Below are positions 49,468-58,451 of a DNA stretch of 64,000 nucleotides, one piece after another. The notes beneath the pieces are model-generated. The model did no database searches, was not told the origin of the DNA, and saw only the letters and a program-made list of their open reading frames with translations. This DNA comes from Burkholderia pyrrocinia (lineage in GTDB: Bacteria; Pseudomonadota; Gammaproteobacteria; Burkholderiales; Burkholderiaceae). The first letter of the stretch is position 1. Each line of letters opens with the position of its first letter. The DNA lies in the NCBI RefSeq assembly GCF_003330765.1, contig NZ_CP024902.1, positions 3,162,001 through 3,226,000 of the forward strand, given 5' to 3'. Both the position numbers and the translations under genes were made by a program.

Positions 49468-50082
49468 TTATTCATCATTTTCGCGCCGCAGCAAATGATA
49501 GTGAACCGCACCGGCCTTGCCGTGCTTCACGACCTGCCAGCCCGCGAGCGCGTCGTGCGCGGCCGGGTCGAGTTCCGCCCCCGTCTCGACGTACAGCGCG
49601 CCGCCTGCCGCGACGAGCGGCGCCGCCAGCGCGATCGCGCGCTCGAGCACGGCCGTATCGCCGAACGGCGGATCGAGAAACACGACGTCGAACGCGCCCG
49701 GCGAGAGCCCGGCTGCGAGCCGCAGCGCGTCGGCCTCCGCGACCTCGACCGAGCGAGCGCCAAGCTTGTCCTTGATCGCGCGCAGTTGCTGCGCAGCGCG
49801 CGGATGGCGCTCGACCATCACGACGCTCGCCGCGCCGCGCGACGCGGCTTCGAAGCCCAGCGCGCCGGTGCCCGCGAACAGGTCGAGGCAGCGCCGGCGT
49901 TCGAGATCCTGGCCGAGCCAGTTGAACAGCGTCTCGCGCACGCGATCGGGCGTCGGCCGCAGGCCGTCGAGATCGAGCACCGCGAGCGGCGTGCGTTTCC
50001 AGTCGCCGCCGATGATGCGGATCGTGTGCGGCTTGCCGCGGCCGGGAGTGGCCGCCGGGCGGCCGGAAGAGGAACGGGACAT
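49468..50082 (-). CDS. rsmD: 16S rRNA (guanine(966)-N(2))-methyltransferase
   Basis: A 204-residue SAM-dependent methyltransferase acting on small-subunit rRNA. It has RIIGGDWKRTPL, RPTPDRVRETLFNWL, the SAM motif DLFAGTGALGFEAASRG and the catalytic DPPF in FLDPPFGD. The start at 50082 gives a short basic N-terminal tail. It is divergent from ftsY with 217 bp between, the usual arrangement. Confidence 0.95.
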   Translation of the reverse strand: MSRSSSGRPAATPGRGKPHTIRIIGGDWKRTPLAVLDLDGLRPTPDRVRETLFNWLGQDLERRRCLDLFAGTGALGFEAASRGAASVVMVERHPRAAQQLRAIKDKLGARSVEVAEADALRLAAGLSPGAFDVVFLDPPFGDTAVLERAIALAAPLVAAGGALYVETGAELDPAAHDALAGWQVVKHGKAGAVHYHLLRRENDE

Positions 50083-50299
50083 ACGGAATATCGACAACGG
50101 AGGGACCGGGCGCGCGCAGGGGCGCACCGCCAAACAGGCGCACGTTACCACAGCGGCGGCGCACACTGACGCGAGCGCCACGCCGCACTGATAAAATGCA
50201 CGGTTTCGGCCGCCATGCGCCGCGCCCGCGCGAATGCAGAACGGCCCCTCCGGCGCCCCGCCCCTGGGCGGCGGCCCGCCCTCTTCCCGACGTCAGACC

Positions 50300-51454
50300 A
50301 TGTTCAGCTTCTTCAAACGATTCAAGAAAACGCAGGAGCCCGATCCGGCGGAATCGCAATCGGCCGACGCGTCGCAGCCGGACGCGTTGTCCGATGCGCC
50401 CGCGGTCGAGGCACCGCCCGCGGTCGAAGTACCGCAGGCCCCCGCACAACCGGCCGCGCCGACCGTCGTGATGACGGTCACGCCCACCAACGACGGCCGC
50501 GACGAAGTCGTCGAGACGGTCGAAATCGTCCCGCCGCCGATGCAGGACGCATCCGCGAAGAAATCGTGGCTCGCGCGCCTGAAAACGGGGCTCTCCAAGA
50601 CGGGCTCGAGCATCACCGGCGTATTCGTCAACACGAAGATCGACGAGGATCTGTACGAGGAGCTCGAAACCGCGCTGCTGATGTCCGACGCGGGCGTCGA
50701 CGCGACCGAGTACCTGCTCGGCGCGCTGCGCGAAAAAGTGCGCACGGGCCGGCTGACCGACCCGCAGCAGGTGAAGGATGCGCTGCACGACCTGCTCGTC
50801 GAACTGCTGAAGCCGCTCGAGAAATCGCTGATGCTCGGCCGCGCGCAGCCGCTCGTGATGATGATCACCGGCGTGAACGGCGCGGGCAAGACGACCAGCA
50901 TCGGCAAGCTCGCGAAGCATCTGCAAAGCTTCGACCAGTCGGTGCTGCTGGCCGCGGGCGATACGTTCCGCGCAGCCGCGCGCGAACAGCTGGCGATCTG
51001 GGGCGAGCGCAACAACGTGACGGTCGTGCAGCAGGAAAGCGGCGATCCGGCCGCGGTGATCTTCGACGCGGTCAGCGCCGCGCGCGCGCGCAAGATCGAC
51101 GTGATGATGGCCGACACGGCCGGCCGCCTGCCGACGCAGCTCCACCTGATGGAAGAGCTGAGGAAGGTAAAGCGCGTGATCTCGAAGGCGCACGACGGCG
51201 CGCCGCACGAAGTGCTGCTGGTGATCGACGCGAACACCGGCCAGAACGCGCTCACGCAGGTGAAGGCATTCGACGACTCGCTCGGCCTCACGGGCCTCAT
51301 CGTCACGAAGCTCGACGGCACCGCGAAGGGCGGGATTCTCGCCGCGATCGCGCGGCAACGCCCGGTGCCCGTCTACTTCATCGGCGTCGGCGAGAAGGTC
51401 GAGGACCTGCAGCCGTTCAGCGCCGAGGAATTCGCGGACGCACTGCTCGGCTGA
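50300..51454 (+). CDS. ftsY: Signal recognition particle receptor FtsY
   Basis: A 384-residue SRP receptor GTPase. Residues 1 to about 95 form an acidic, alanine/proline-rich A domain after the basic MFSFFKRFKKT. The NG domain carries G1 [26 protein letters not shown]3 DTAGRLPTQ and G4 TKLDGTAKGG. It receives ribosomes for co-translational membrane insertion. I use ATG 50300; an upstream in-frame ATG at 50234 adds a glycine/proline-rich extension unlike the family. Confidence 0.97.
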   Translation: MFSFFKRFKKTQEPDPAESQSADASQPDALSDAPAVEAPPAVEVPQAPAQPAAPTVVMTVTPTNDGRDEVVETVEIVPPPMQDASAKKSWLARLKTGLSKTGSSITGVFVNTKIDEDLYEELETALLMSDAGVDATEYLLGALREKVRTGRLTDPQQVKDALHDLLVELLKPLEKSLMLGRAQPLVMMITGVNGAGKTTSIGKLAKHLQSFDQSVLLAAGDTFRAAAREQLAIWGERNNVTVVQQESGDPAAVIFDAVSAARARKIDVMMADTAGRLPTQLHLMEELRKVKRVISKAHDGAPHEVLLVIDANTGQNALTQVKAFDDSLGLTGLIVTKLDGTAKGGILAAIARQRPVPVYFIGVGEKVEDLQPFSAEEFADALLG

Positions 51455-51476
51455 ACGCCGCCGGCACGCATCGCAC

Positions 51477-51500
51477 AGGGCGCCTTCGGGCGCCCTTTTT
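51477..51500 (+). terminator. Rho-independent terminator of ftsY
   Basis: AGGGCGCC, TTCG tetraloop, GGCGCCCT and a T-run, 22 bp after the stop codon. Confidence 0.92.
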
Positions 51501-51528
51501 CATGCGCGCCCGGCCGGGCGCGCCGCAC

Positions 51529-52173
51529 TCACTCGGCGTCGGGCTGCGCGCCGGGCTCGGCCGCCTTGAAGGCGTCGAGCGTCGCTGCGTGGTCGACGAT
51601 CCGCTGGATCGTCGGATAGCGCGTCGTGTCGATCGAGAAGCGGTTCGCGTTGAACACCTGCGGCACGAGGCACACGTCGGCGAGCGTCGGCGTGTCGCCG
51701 AAGCACAGCTTGCCGGTGCGCGGATCGCTCGCGAGACGCGTCTCGAGCGATTCGAAGCCCGCCTCGATCCAGTGCCGGTACCACGCGTTCTTCGCCTCCT
51801 CGGGCACCTGCAGCGTGTGCTTCAGGTACTTCAGCACGCGCAGGTTGTTGAGCGGATGGATTTCGCACGCGATCTGCAGCGCGACCGCGCGCACATACGC
51901 GCGATCGACCGGCTGCTTCGGCAGCAGCGCGGGCTCGGGATGGGTTTCCTCGAGATATTCGATGATCGCGAGCGACTGCTGCAGGGTCGCATCGCCGTCG
52001 GTCAGCGTCGGCACGACCGCATCCGGATTCAGCGCGCGGTATTCGTCTTTCAGTTGCTCGCCGCCGTTGCGCAGCATGTGCACGGGGACATAGTCGAACG
52101 GCAACTGCTTCAGGTTCAGGGCGATCCGCACGCGGTACGACGCGGAACTGCGGAAATAGCTGTAGAGCTTCAT
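51529..52173 (-). CDS. maiA: Maleylacetoacetate isomerase (zeta-class GST)
   Basis: A 214-residue glutathione S-transferase of the zeta class that isomerises maleylacetoacetate in tyrosine/homogentisate breakdown. The glutathione-site motif is SSASYRVRIALNLK (SSxSxxVR), with LNPDAVVPTL and a helical C-terminal domain (LADVCLVPQVFNANRF). It stands alone here without hmgA or fahA, so it may serve another ring-cleavage route. It converges on the ftsY terminator. Confidence 0.88.
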   Translation of the reverse strand: MKLYSYFRSSASYRVRIALNLKQLPFDYVPVHMLRNGGEQLKDEYRALNPDAVVPTLTDGDATLQQSLAIIEYLEETHPEPALLPKQPVDRAYVRAVALQIACEIHPLNNLRVLKYLKHTLQVPEEAKNAWYRHWIEAGFESLETRLASDPRTGKLCFGDTPTLADVCLVPQVFNANRFSIDTTRYPTIQRIVDHAATLDAFKAAEPGAQPDAE

Positions 52174-52364
52174 GGGTGTCTCTCGTGATCGTATTCGGCC
52201 GGCAACGGCACCGGCGCGGTGCAGCCGGCGCGCACCGCCGTGAATCAGAGTGTAGCGCGGCGCGATGTGCGGCAGCGCTTGCACCGGCCGCGCCCGTGCG
52301 ATACTCGGGGCATTCCTCACCGCTCACCGCGCGACCCGATGCCGGCCGCCCGCCCCACGCCCCG

Positions 52365-53339
52365 ATGACCGCTTCCCACGATCCCGCAGCCGTTCCGTTC
52401 CCTTGCGCCCGCTTCATCAAGGAAATCGGCCGTGGCCCGCACGGCGCGCGCGCGCTGTCCGCCGAGGACACGTTCGAACTCTATCGCGCGATGCTCGACG
52501 CGCGCGTGTCGGACGTCGAACTCGGCGCGATCCTGATCGCCTATCGGCTGAAGGGCGAAACCGCCGACGAACTGGCCGCGATGCTTGCCGCCGCGCAGGC
52601 GTCGTTCGAGCCCGTGCACGTGCAGGACGCCGCATTCCGTCCCGTGTCGATCCCGAGCTACAACGGCGCGCGCAAGCAACCGAACCTCGTGCCGCTGCTC
52701 GCGCTGCTGCTCGCTCGCGAAGGCGTGCCGGTGCTCGTGCACGGCGTAGAGCGCGATCCGGGCCGCGTGACGAGCGCGGAGATCTTCTCGGCGCTGTCGC
52801 TCGCGCCGTCGACGTCGCACGATGCGATCGAGGACACGCTCGCCGAGCGCCGCGTCGCGTTCGCGCCGATCGAAGCGCTGGCGCCGCGCATCGCGCATCT
52901 GCTGTCGATGCGCAGCGTGCTCGGCGTGCGCAACTCGACGCACACGCTCGTGAAGATCCTGCAGCCGTTCGCGCCGGCCGGCCTGCGGCTCGTCAACTAC
53001 ACGCATCCGCCGTACCGGGACAGCCTCGCGCAGTTGTTCCGCGACCATCCGGACGCCGCGCCTGGCGGCGCGCTGCTCGCGCGCGGCACCGAAGGCGAGG
53101 CCGTCGCCGACACGCGGCGCCAGGTGCAGGTCGACTGGCTGCACGACGGCGTGTGCGACACGCTGATCGAGGCCGAACGCTCATCGACCGATACGCCGCC
53201 CGTCACACTGCCCGAATCGCGCGATGCGGCGACCACGGCTGCGTGGACGGACGCCGTGTTGCGCGGCGAGGTGCCGGTGCCCGACACGGTCGCGCGGCAG
53301 GTCGGAACGATCGTGCAGATCGCCCGCATCGCGCGCTGA
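52365..53339 (+). CDS. ybiB: YbiB-type anthranilate phosphoribosyltransferase-like protein
   Basis: A 324-residue TrpD2/YbiB-family protein. It has the phosphoribosyltransferase family III fold (CARFIKEIGRGPHGARALS and PSYNGARKQPNLVPLLALLLA) but its glycine-rich PRPP loop differs from TrpD, fitting YbiB proteins, which bind nucleic acid rather than make tryptophan. I use ATG 52365. It is divergent from maiA and ends 36 bp before the leuA leader promoter. Confidence 0.85.
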   Translation: MTASHDPAAVPFPCARFIKEIGRGPHGARALSAEDTFELYRAMLDARVSDVELGAILIAYRLKGETADELAAMLAAAQASFEPVHVQDAAFRPVSIPSYNGARKQPNLVPLLALLLAREGVPVLVHGVERDPGRVTSAEIFSALSLAPSTSHDAIEDTLAERRVAFAPIEALAPRIAHLLSMRSVLGVRNSTHTLVKILQPFAPAGLRLVNYTHPPYRDSLAQLFRDHPDAAPGGALLARGTEGEAVADTRRQVQVDWLHDGVCDTLIEAERSSTDTPPVTLPESRDAATTAAWTDAVLRGEVPVPDTVARQVGTIVQIARIAR

Positions 53340-53375
53340 CGGCGCAGCGGCGGCCCGCCCCCGCGCCACGACCAT

Positions 53376-53405
53376 TTGACACGCGCCCGCATCCTGGCAT
53401 AGAGT
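53376..53405 (+). promoter_or_regulatory. Promoter of the leuA leader
   Basis: Perfect -35 TTGACA (53376-53381), 18-bp spacer and -10 TAGAGT (53400-53405). Transcription would begin at about 53411-53413, at the leader-peptide ATG. Confidence 0.6.
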
Positions 53406-53412
53406 TGCCGTC

Positions 53413-53487
53413 ATGCGTTCCTTTCCGAACACCCTCCGAATTACCTCCGGCCGCCTAGCGCGGCCGCTATCGCTACGACTAGCCTAA
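53413..53487 (+). CDS. leuL: leuA leader peptide
   Basis: A 24-residue open frame starting ATG 53413 and ending TAA 53487. It begins [13 protein letters not shown] and its last ten residues contain four leucines all encoded by CTA (53455, 53467, 53473, 53479). CTA is very rare in this GC-rich DNA. This is the pattern of an amino-acid-sensing leader peptide: ribosomes would stall here when leucyl-tRNA is short. It lies just after a good promoter and 232 bp before leuA. It has no Shine-Dalgarno and may be translated from a nearly leaderless transcript. Confidence 0.7.
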   Translation: MRSFPNTLRITSGRLARPLSLRLA

Positions 53488-53519
53488 GGCTGTCGTAGCG
53501 CCGTGTGCTGTCCGCACGG
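53472..53519 (+). promoter_or_regulatory. Attenuator-type hairpins after the leuA leader codons
   Basis: GCTACGAC (53472-53479) and AGCC (53481-53484) pair with GGCT (53488-53491) and GTCGTAGC (53492-53499): a 12-bp hairpin with one bulge, built over the last CTA codons and the stop. A second hairpin CCGTGTG/CGCACGG follows at 53501-53519. A T-run occurs only at 53557-53561, so a classic terminator is not obvious. Confidence 0.6.
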
Positions 53520-53719
53520 TCCCTCCCAGCAGTTCCTCGCAGTACCCCTCTCGCAGTTTTTACAACCCGAAGTCGTCAGCATTCGTCCGTCTATCCGTCG
53601 GTCGATTCGCGAAGATCATCCGCATCCGCAGCGCGATCGCGCGCCACGGTGCGAGGCAGCGCCAACCGTCGCCCATGCCGCCCGTCTTCGCTCACGACTT
53701 GAGACCCGAGGTCCAGAAG

Positions 53720-55375
53720 ATGAAGCGCAATCCGCAAGACAAGTACCGTCCGTTCGAGCCCGTCCGCATCAACGGCCGCCGCTGGCCGACCCGCACCATC
53801 GAGCGCGCGCCCGTCTGGATGAGCACCGACCTGCGCGACGGCAACCAGTCGCTGATCGAGCCGATGAGCATCGAGCAGAAGCTCGAGTTCTTCGAGATGC
53901 TGGTCGCGATCGGTTTCAAGGAGATCGAAGTCGGTTTTCCGTCGGCGTCGCAAACCGACTTCGATTTCGTCCGCAAGCTGATCGACGACAAGCGCATCCC
54001 CGACGACGTGACGATCGAGGTGCTCGTGCAGTCGCGCGAAGACCTGATCACACGCACGTTCGACGCGCTCGACGGCGTGCCGCGCGCGATCGTGCACCTG
54101 TACAACGCGGTCTGCCCGTCGTTCCGCCGCATCGTGTTCGGGATGTCGAAGAACGACGTGAAGGCGCTCGCGGTCGACGGCACGCGCATCGTCAAGGAGC
54201 ACGCCGCCGCGCGCCCCGACACGCACTGGACCTTCCAGTACTCGCCGGAAACCTTCAGCATGACCGAGCTGACTTTCGCGCGCGAGATCTGCGACGCGGT
54301 CGCGCAGACCTGGCGGCCGACCCGCGACCACAAGATGATCGTCAACCTGCCGGCCACCGTCGAAGCCGCGAGCCCGAACGTGTTCGCCGACCAGATCGAA
54401 TGGATGGACCGCAACCTCGCGTATCGCGACAGCATCGTGCTGTCCGTGCATCCGCACAACGATCGCGGCACCGCGGTCGCGGCGGCCGAACTCGCGCTGC
54501 TCGCGGGCGCCGACCGCATCGAGGGCTGCCTGTTCGGCAACGGCGAGCGCACGGGCAACGTCGATCTCGTCACGCTCGCGCTGAACCTCTACACGCAGGG
54601 CATCGACCCGGGCCTCGATTTCTCCGACATCGACGCGGTGCGCCGCGTCGTCGAACGCTGCAACCAGATTCCCGTGCATCCGCGCCATCCTTACGCGGGC
54701 GACCTCGTGTTCACCGCGTTTTCGGGCTCGCACCAGGACGCGATCCGCAAGGGCTTCGCGCAGCAGCGCCCCGACGCGATCTGGGAGGTGCCGTACCTGC
54801 CGATCGACCCGGCCGACCTCGGCCGCAGCTATGACGCGGTGATCCGCGTGAACAGCCAGTCCGGCAAGGGCGGCGCGACGTTCCTGCTCGAACGCGGGAT
54901 GGGCTTCACGCCGACGCGCCGCGTGCAGATCGAATTCAGCCACGCGGTGCAGACGCTCGCCGACGCGTCCGGCGAGGAAGTGACGGGCGACGCGATCTGT
55001 GCGCTGTTCGCCCGCGAATTCTTCGAGACCGACGGCCCGGCTGCGCGCCATGGCAGCGGCGCGCGCTGGCAGAATCGCGAGATCGCGGCGGCGCCCGCGG
55101 CCGACGCGGCCGACGCGGCGCCCGAGGACGCCGTGCGGCGTTTGGCCGCGGCATTCGCGGCGGCGGCCGGCACCGCGATCGACGTCGCGTCGTGCGAACA
55201 CGCGCGCACGACGGACGGCCGGATCGCGGTATCGGTCGGCTGCCGGGTCGGCGATGCGCCGCTGCGACATGGTGTCGGCCTGCACGCCGATGCGGCCGGC
55301 GCCGCGCTCGACGCGGTCGTCAGCGCGATCAACCGCTCGGCGTGGCACTGCACGGACCGACGCGCGGCGGCCTGA
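53720..55375 (+). CDS. leuA: 2-isopropylmalate synthase (LeuA2 type)
   Basis: A 551-residue enzyme of leucine synthesis condensing acetyl-CoA and 2-oxoisovalerate. The N-terminal HMGL-like barrel has [20 protein letters not shown] with the metal-binding aspartate and [15 protein letters not shown] linker and a C-terminal regulatory LeuA dimer domain follow, the latter rich in alanine. The size and the opening ([19 protein letters not shown]) mark the yeast-like LeuA2 class. ATG 53720 has GAGG upstream. Transcription probably passes through the leader peptide at 53413-53487. Confidence 0.95.
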   Translation: MKRNPQDKYRPFEPVRINGRRWPTRTIERAPVWMSTDLRDGNQSLIEPMSIEQKLEFFEMLVAIGFKEIEVGFPSASQTDFDFVRKLIDDKRIPDDVTIEVLVQSREDLITRTFDALDGVPRAIVHLYNAVCPSFRRIVFGMSKNDVKALAVDGTRIVKEHAAARPDTHWTFQYSPETFSMTELTFAREICDAVAQTWRPTRDHKMIVNLPATVEAASPNVFADQIEWMDRNLAYRDSIVLSVHPHNDRGTAVAAAELALLAGADRIEGCLFGNGERTGNVDLVTLALNLYTQGIDPGLDFSDIDAVRRVVERCNQIPVHPRHPYAGDLVFTAFSGSHQDAIRKGFAQQRPDAIWEVPYLPIDPADLGRSYDAVIRVNSQSGKGGATFLLERGMGFTPTRRVQIEFSHAVQTLADASGEEVTGDAICALFAREFFETDGPAARHGSGARWQNREIAAAPAADAADAAPEDAVRRLAAAFAAAAGTAIDVASCEHARTTDGRIAVSVGCRVGDAPLRHGVGLHADAAGAALDAVVSAINRSAWHCTDRRAAA

Positions 55376-55460
55376 CTCCCAGGCCTGGATTCAGGGTTCA
55401 AACGTCAGCGAGCGGGGCGTGACCGCCCGTGCGCCGCGCGATCCGCGCCGCACGAGGCAG

Positions 55461-55484
55461 CAAAAAGCGGCCCGGAAGGCCGCT
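55461..55484 (-). terminator. Rho-independent terminator on the minus strand
   Basis: Read leftward, AGCGGCC (55478-55484 with 55466-55472) is followed by T5 (55462-55466). It serves the NTF2-like gene; on the plus strand there is no T-run, so leuA may end elsewhere. Confidence 0.8.
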
Positions 55485-55518
55485 TCGGTCGGGACATGAA
55501 AAGGAGCGCCACGCGCGC

Positions 55519-55902
55519 TCATGTCTCGGTCGCGCACCGCGTCGCCTGCCATGCGAGCAGGCACCAGCGGCCCTGCTCCCGGGTGTGGACTGACGTATAG
55601 GCAATCGGGAAGACCAGACCGCCGTTGTTCGCTTCCATCTCGATCAACGCGCGCCCGGTGACGACGCAGGTTTCGTCGCCGACGGGCAGCACGTCCTGCG
55701 ACTGGATTTCGATCTGGCGATAGCGGCGGCGGCCGGCGACGATGGCGTCGATGAACTGCTGCTTGGTTTCACGTTTGCCGTTGGTGTGCACGAAGAACAC
55801 GTTGCCCGACAGCAACGCGTCGAGCGCCTCGCCGTCCCCGTCCACCATCGCCCGGAACCGATCGCGCTCGAGCGCGCGGATCGCATCGATCACCTTCGCC
55901 AT
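55519..55902 (-). CDS. NTF2-like (DUF4440/SnoaL-type) protein
   Basis: A 127-residue single-domain protein with the NTF2-like cone fold pattern: N-terminal helix (AIRALERDRFRAMVDGDGEALDALLS), then strands containing NVFFVHTNGKRETKQQFIDAI and a C-terminal RWCLLAWQATR. Such proteins may be small-molecule isomerases, hydrolases or binding modules. The start at 55902 has GAGGAGTCAGG upstream. No ligand residues can be assigned. Confidence 0.8.
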   Translation of the reverse strand: MAKVIDAIRALERDRFRAMVDGDGEALDALLSGNVFFVHTNGKRETKQQFIDAIVAGRRRYRQIEIQSQDVLPVGDETCVVTGRALIEMEANNGGLVFPIAYTSVHTREQGRWCLLAWQATRCATET

Positions 55903-55947
55903 CGCCTGACTCCTCGGCAACGCACACGCCGTGCGCCGGCGTGCGGA

Positions 55948-56517
55948 TCAGAAGTTGTACTGCACGTAGAACTGGTGGAAATTTATACCAGGATTCGGCT
56001 CTTTGATACCCGCGTTAGACACATGTTGAAAACGGTAACCGACCTGATACTGTTGCCGTTCTCCGAACTGTGCGCCAACGCCGACGACATCCGCGAACTG
56101 GAACGACGTCCCCAGCGAAAGATGGTCGGAGATCGTCGGGGAAGTCAGGAACCGGATGCCTGCGCCGGCCTCGATGAACGGGCGCACCTGGCCCGCGCTC
56201 TTGATGAAGCGAAACATCGGCGTCGCGCCGATCTCGCCGAGACTGCCGTGAACATTGCCGCCCGTGTGCCAGTAGCCGACGTGGCCTTCCATCACGAACG
56301 CGAAGTGCCAGCCGCCGATTTCCCACCAGTTCCAGCCCGGATCCCACACCACGCCGAGATCGGCCTTGTCGATCCCGTGACGATCCGAAAATCCGCCGCC
56401 CGCCTGGATCCCCCATCGATCCGCGAATGCCGCACCCGATCCGCCCAGAAGAGACGCCGCCAGCATCGCATGCAGCGCAAGCCGGCTGCGGGGCCGGCGA
56501 TTCTTCTTATCGTTCAT
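55948..56517 (-). CDS. pagL: Lipid A 3-O-deacylase PagL
   Basis: A 189-residue outer-membrane enzyme that removes the 3-O acyl chain of lipid A. A signal peptide ends AAFA (near residue 32), followed by beta-barrel strands and a terminal aromatic residue (QFYVQYNF). The active-site His and Ser are His165 and Ser167 in FQHVSNAG. The triad acid of Pseudomonas PagL, expected at Ser+12, appears as Asn179 here. Start at 56517. It precedes the NTF2-like gene by 45 bp and is divergent from rpoH. Confidence 0.85.
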   Translation of the reverse strand: MNDKKNRRPRSRLALHAMLAASLLGGSGAAFADRWGIQAGGGFSDRHGIDKADLGVVWDPGWNWWEIGGWHFAFVMEGHVGYWHTGGNVHGSLGEIGATPMFRFIKSAGQVRPFIEAGAGIRFLTSPTISDHLSLGTSFQFADVVGVGAQFGERQQYQVGYRFQHVSNAGIKEPNPGINFHQFYVQYNF

Positions 56518-56725
56518 CTGACACTCCAACTTTGTGGGTTGAATGGGGCCTGCCGCGACAGCCGGGCCCGAGCGAACTGAATGGTATGGTAAAGGACTTT
56601 TCTGATCGGCATCGCGAAGCGAAATGGCTTGCTTCCAAATCGACAAAAATCGAAATCGTCTACTGATTCCCATCAGAAACAACGGTTTACGGAACTTCGC
56701 TTCGCCGCCTTGGTCGCAGATTAGA

Positions 56726-56749
56726 CTATCGACTCGAGAAGTTCGATAG
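56726..56749. promoter_or_regulatory. Inverted repeat upstream of the CIRCE element
   Basis: CTATCGA (56726-56732) and TCGATAG (56743-56749) form a 7-bp inverted repeat with 10-bp spacing. It could be an additional operator for rpoH or pagL. Confidence 0.35.
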
Positions 56750-56789
56750 AAAACCCGGGAACTCCGATGCCCACGCCCGCTCTAAGGAA

Positions 56790-56816
56790 TTAGCACTCAG
56801 TTTGCGGGAGTGCTAA
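56790..56816. promoter_or_regulatory. CIRCE operator (HrcA site) upstream of rpoH
   Basis: A perfect CIRCE: TTAGCACTC, nine bases, GAGTGCTAA. HrcA represses heat-shock genes through this site. Its placement over a promoter-like -10, 63 bp before rpoH, indicates HrcA control of sigma-32 expression. Confidence 0.95.
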
Positions 56817-56878
56817 GATTGCCCACGAAATCTCATCCGAGACCGGGGGCTTGTCCCTGATTCCAAAGGAGTTTTTTA

Positions 56879-57814
<936 letters not shown>

Positions 57815-57841
57815 ATCCTGACGATTTAGAGCGCCTCATCG

Positions 57842-57873
57842 AAAACCGCTGCCCACCGGCAGCGGTTTTTTTT
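57842..57873 (+). terminator. Rho-independent terminator of rpoH
   Basis: A 12-bp stem (AAAACCGCTGCC with GGCAGCGGTTTT) around CACC, followed by T, 28 bp beyond the stop. Confidence 0.95.
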
Positions 57874-57983
57874 CGTCTGTCCTTTTCGCCTGCTTTTCAC
57901 CCGCTTCTTCGTTCGTTTCTGCGCCGATTAATCGACCCGATTCATCAGGTATTACGCGGTTTGCGGTCCCCTTCCGCATAACC

Positions 57984-57997
57984 TTGATCTGCCTCAA
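57984..57997 (+). promoter_or_regulatory. FNR/ANR-like box upstream of cydP
   Basis: TTGATCTGCCTCAA matches the FNR/ANR palindrome TTGAT-N4-ATCAA with one mismatch. It lies 186 bp before the cyd operon and about 82 bp before a possible start site after TAAAAT at 58063-58068. Confidence 0.55.
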
Positions 57998-58169
57998 GTT
58001 TTGGCCCGCGTTTCGCGACGGTCTGCCGCAGCGCAGCACTCGGCATCGGAAAGCCGTCCTTTTAAAATTCGCATGTCAGCCGCAAAAGGATTAAAACAGC
58101 TTAACGGCCGTCATAAATCCGACGTAAAGTCGCCCCAAAACCGACCTAAATCGATTCAGGATAATCGCC

Positions 58170-58183
58170 TTGATCTCGATCAA
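58170..58183 (+). promoter_or_regulatory. Perfect FNR/ANR box on the cydP start codon
   Basis: TTGATCTCGATCAA is a perfect TTGAT-N4-ATCAA palindrome. It begins with the TTG used as cydP start, so regulator binding and translation start share sequence. Confidence 0.7.
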
Positions 58184-58451
58184 TAAAGAGCCTGCGCCGC
58201 CGCCTCCCCCGCGGCCAGCCGGCACGATCGGCTGGCGCGCGCGCATCGCCGCGTGGGCACGCGGACCGACCCTCGCCCGCGACATCACCCTGGTGCTGAT
58301 CGTCAAGCTGATCCTCCTGATGTCGCTCAAATACGCATTCTTTAATCATCCGCAGGCCGAGCACATGTCGCTGCCGCCTGCCGCCGTCGCCGAGAAGCTG
58401 CTCTCGGTGCCGGCGCCTGCATCTACCGAGGGAGACCACCATGATAAGTAG
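58170..58451 (+). CDS. cydP: Small cytochrome bd subunit CydP
   Basis: A 93-residue single-helix membrane protein: a proline-rich N-terminus, then the helix DITLVLIVKLILLMSLKYAFF and the motif FNHPQAEHMSLP. Members precede cydAB in many proteobacteria and are putative bd oxidase small subunits. TTG 58170 is the first start in frame, with AGGA eleven bases upstream; other in-frame starts lie inside the helix. It overlaps cydA by 11 bp. The start codon coincides with an FNR/ANR box, so its translation start needs confirmation. Confidence 0.75.
   Translation: MISINKEPAPPPPPRPAGTIGWRARIAAWARGPTLARDITLVLIVKLILLMSLKYAFFNHPQAEHMSLPPAAVAEKLLSVPAPASTEGDHHDK

Larger units (their letters stand above)
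56518..56878. other. pagL-rpoH divergent regulatory region
   Basis: This 361-bp intergenic region contains the CIRCE operator (56790-56816), an inverted repeat CTATCGA-N10-TCGATAG (56726-56749), and a -10-like TAAGAT at 56814-56819 overlapping the operator. It has no gene. Confidence 0.6.
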
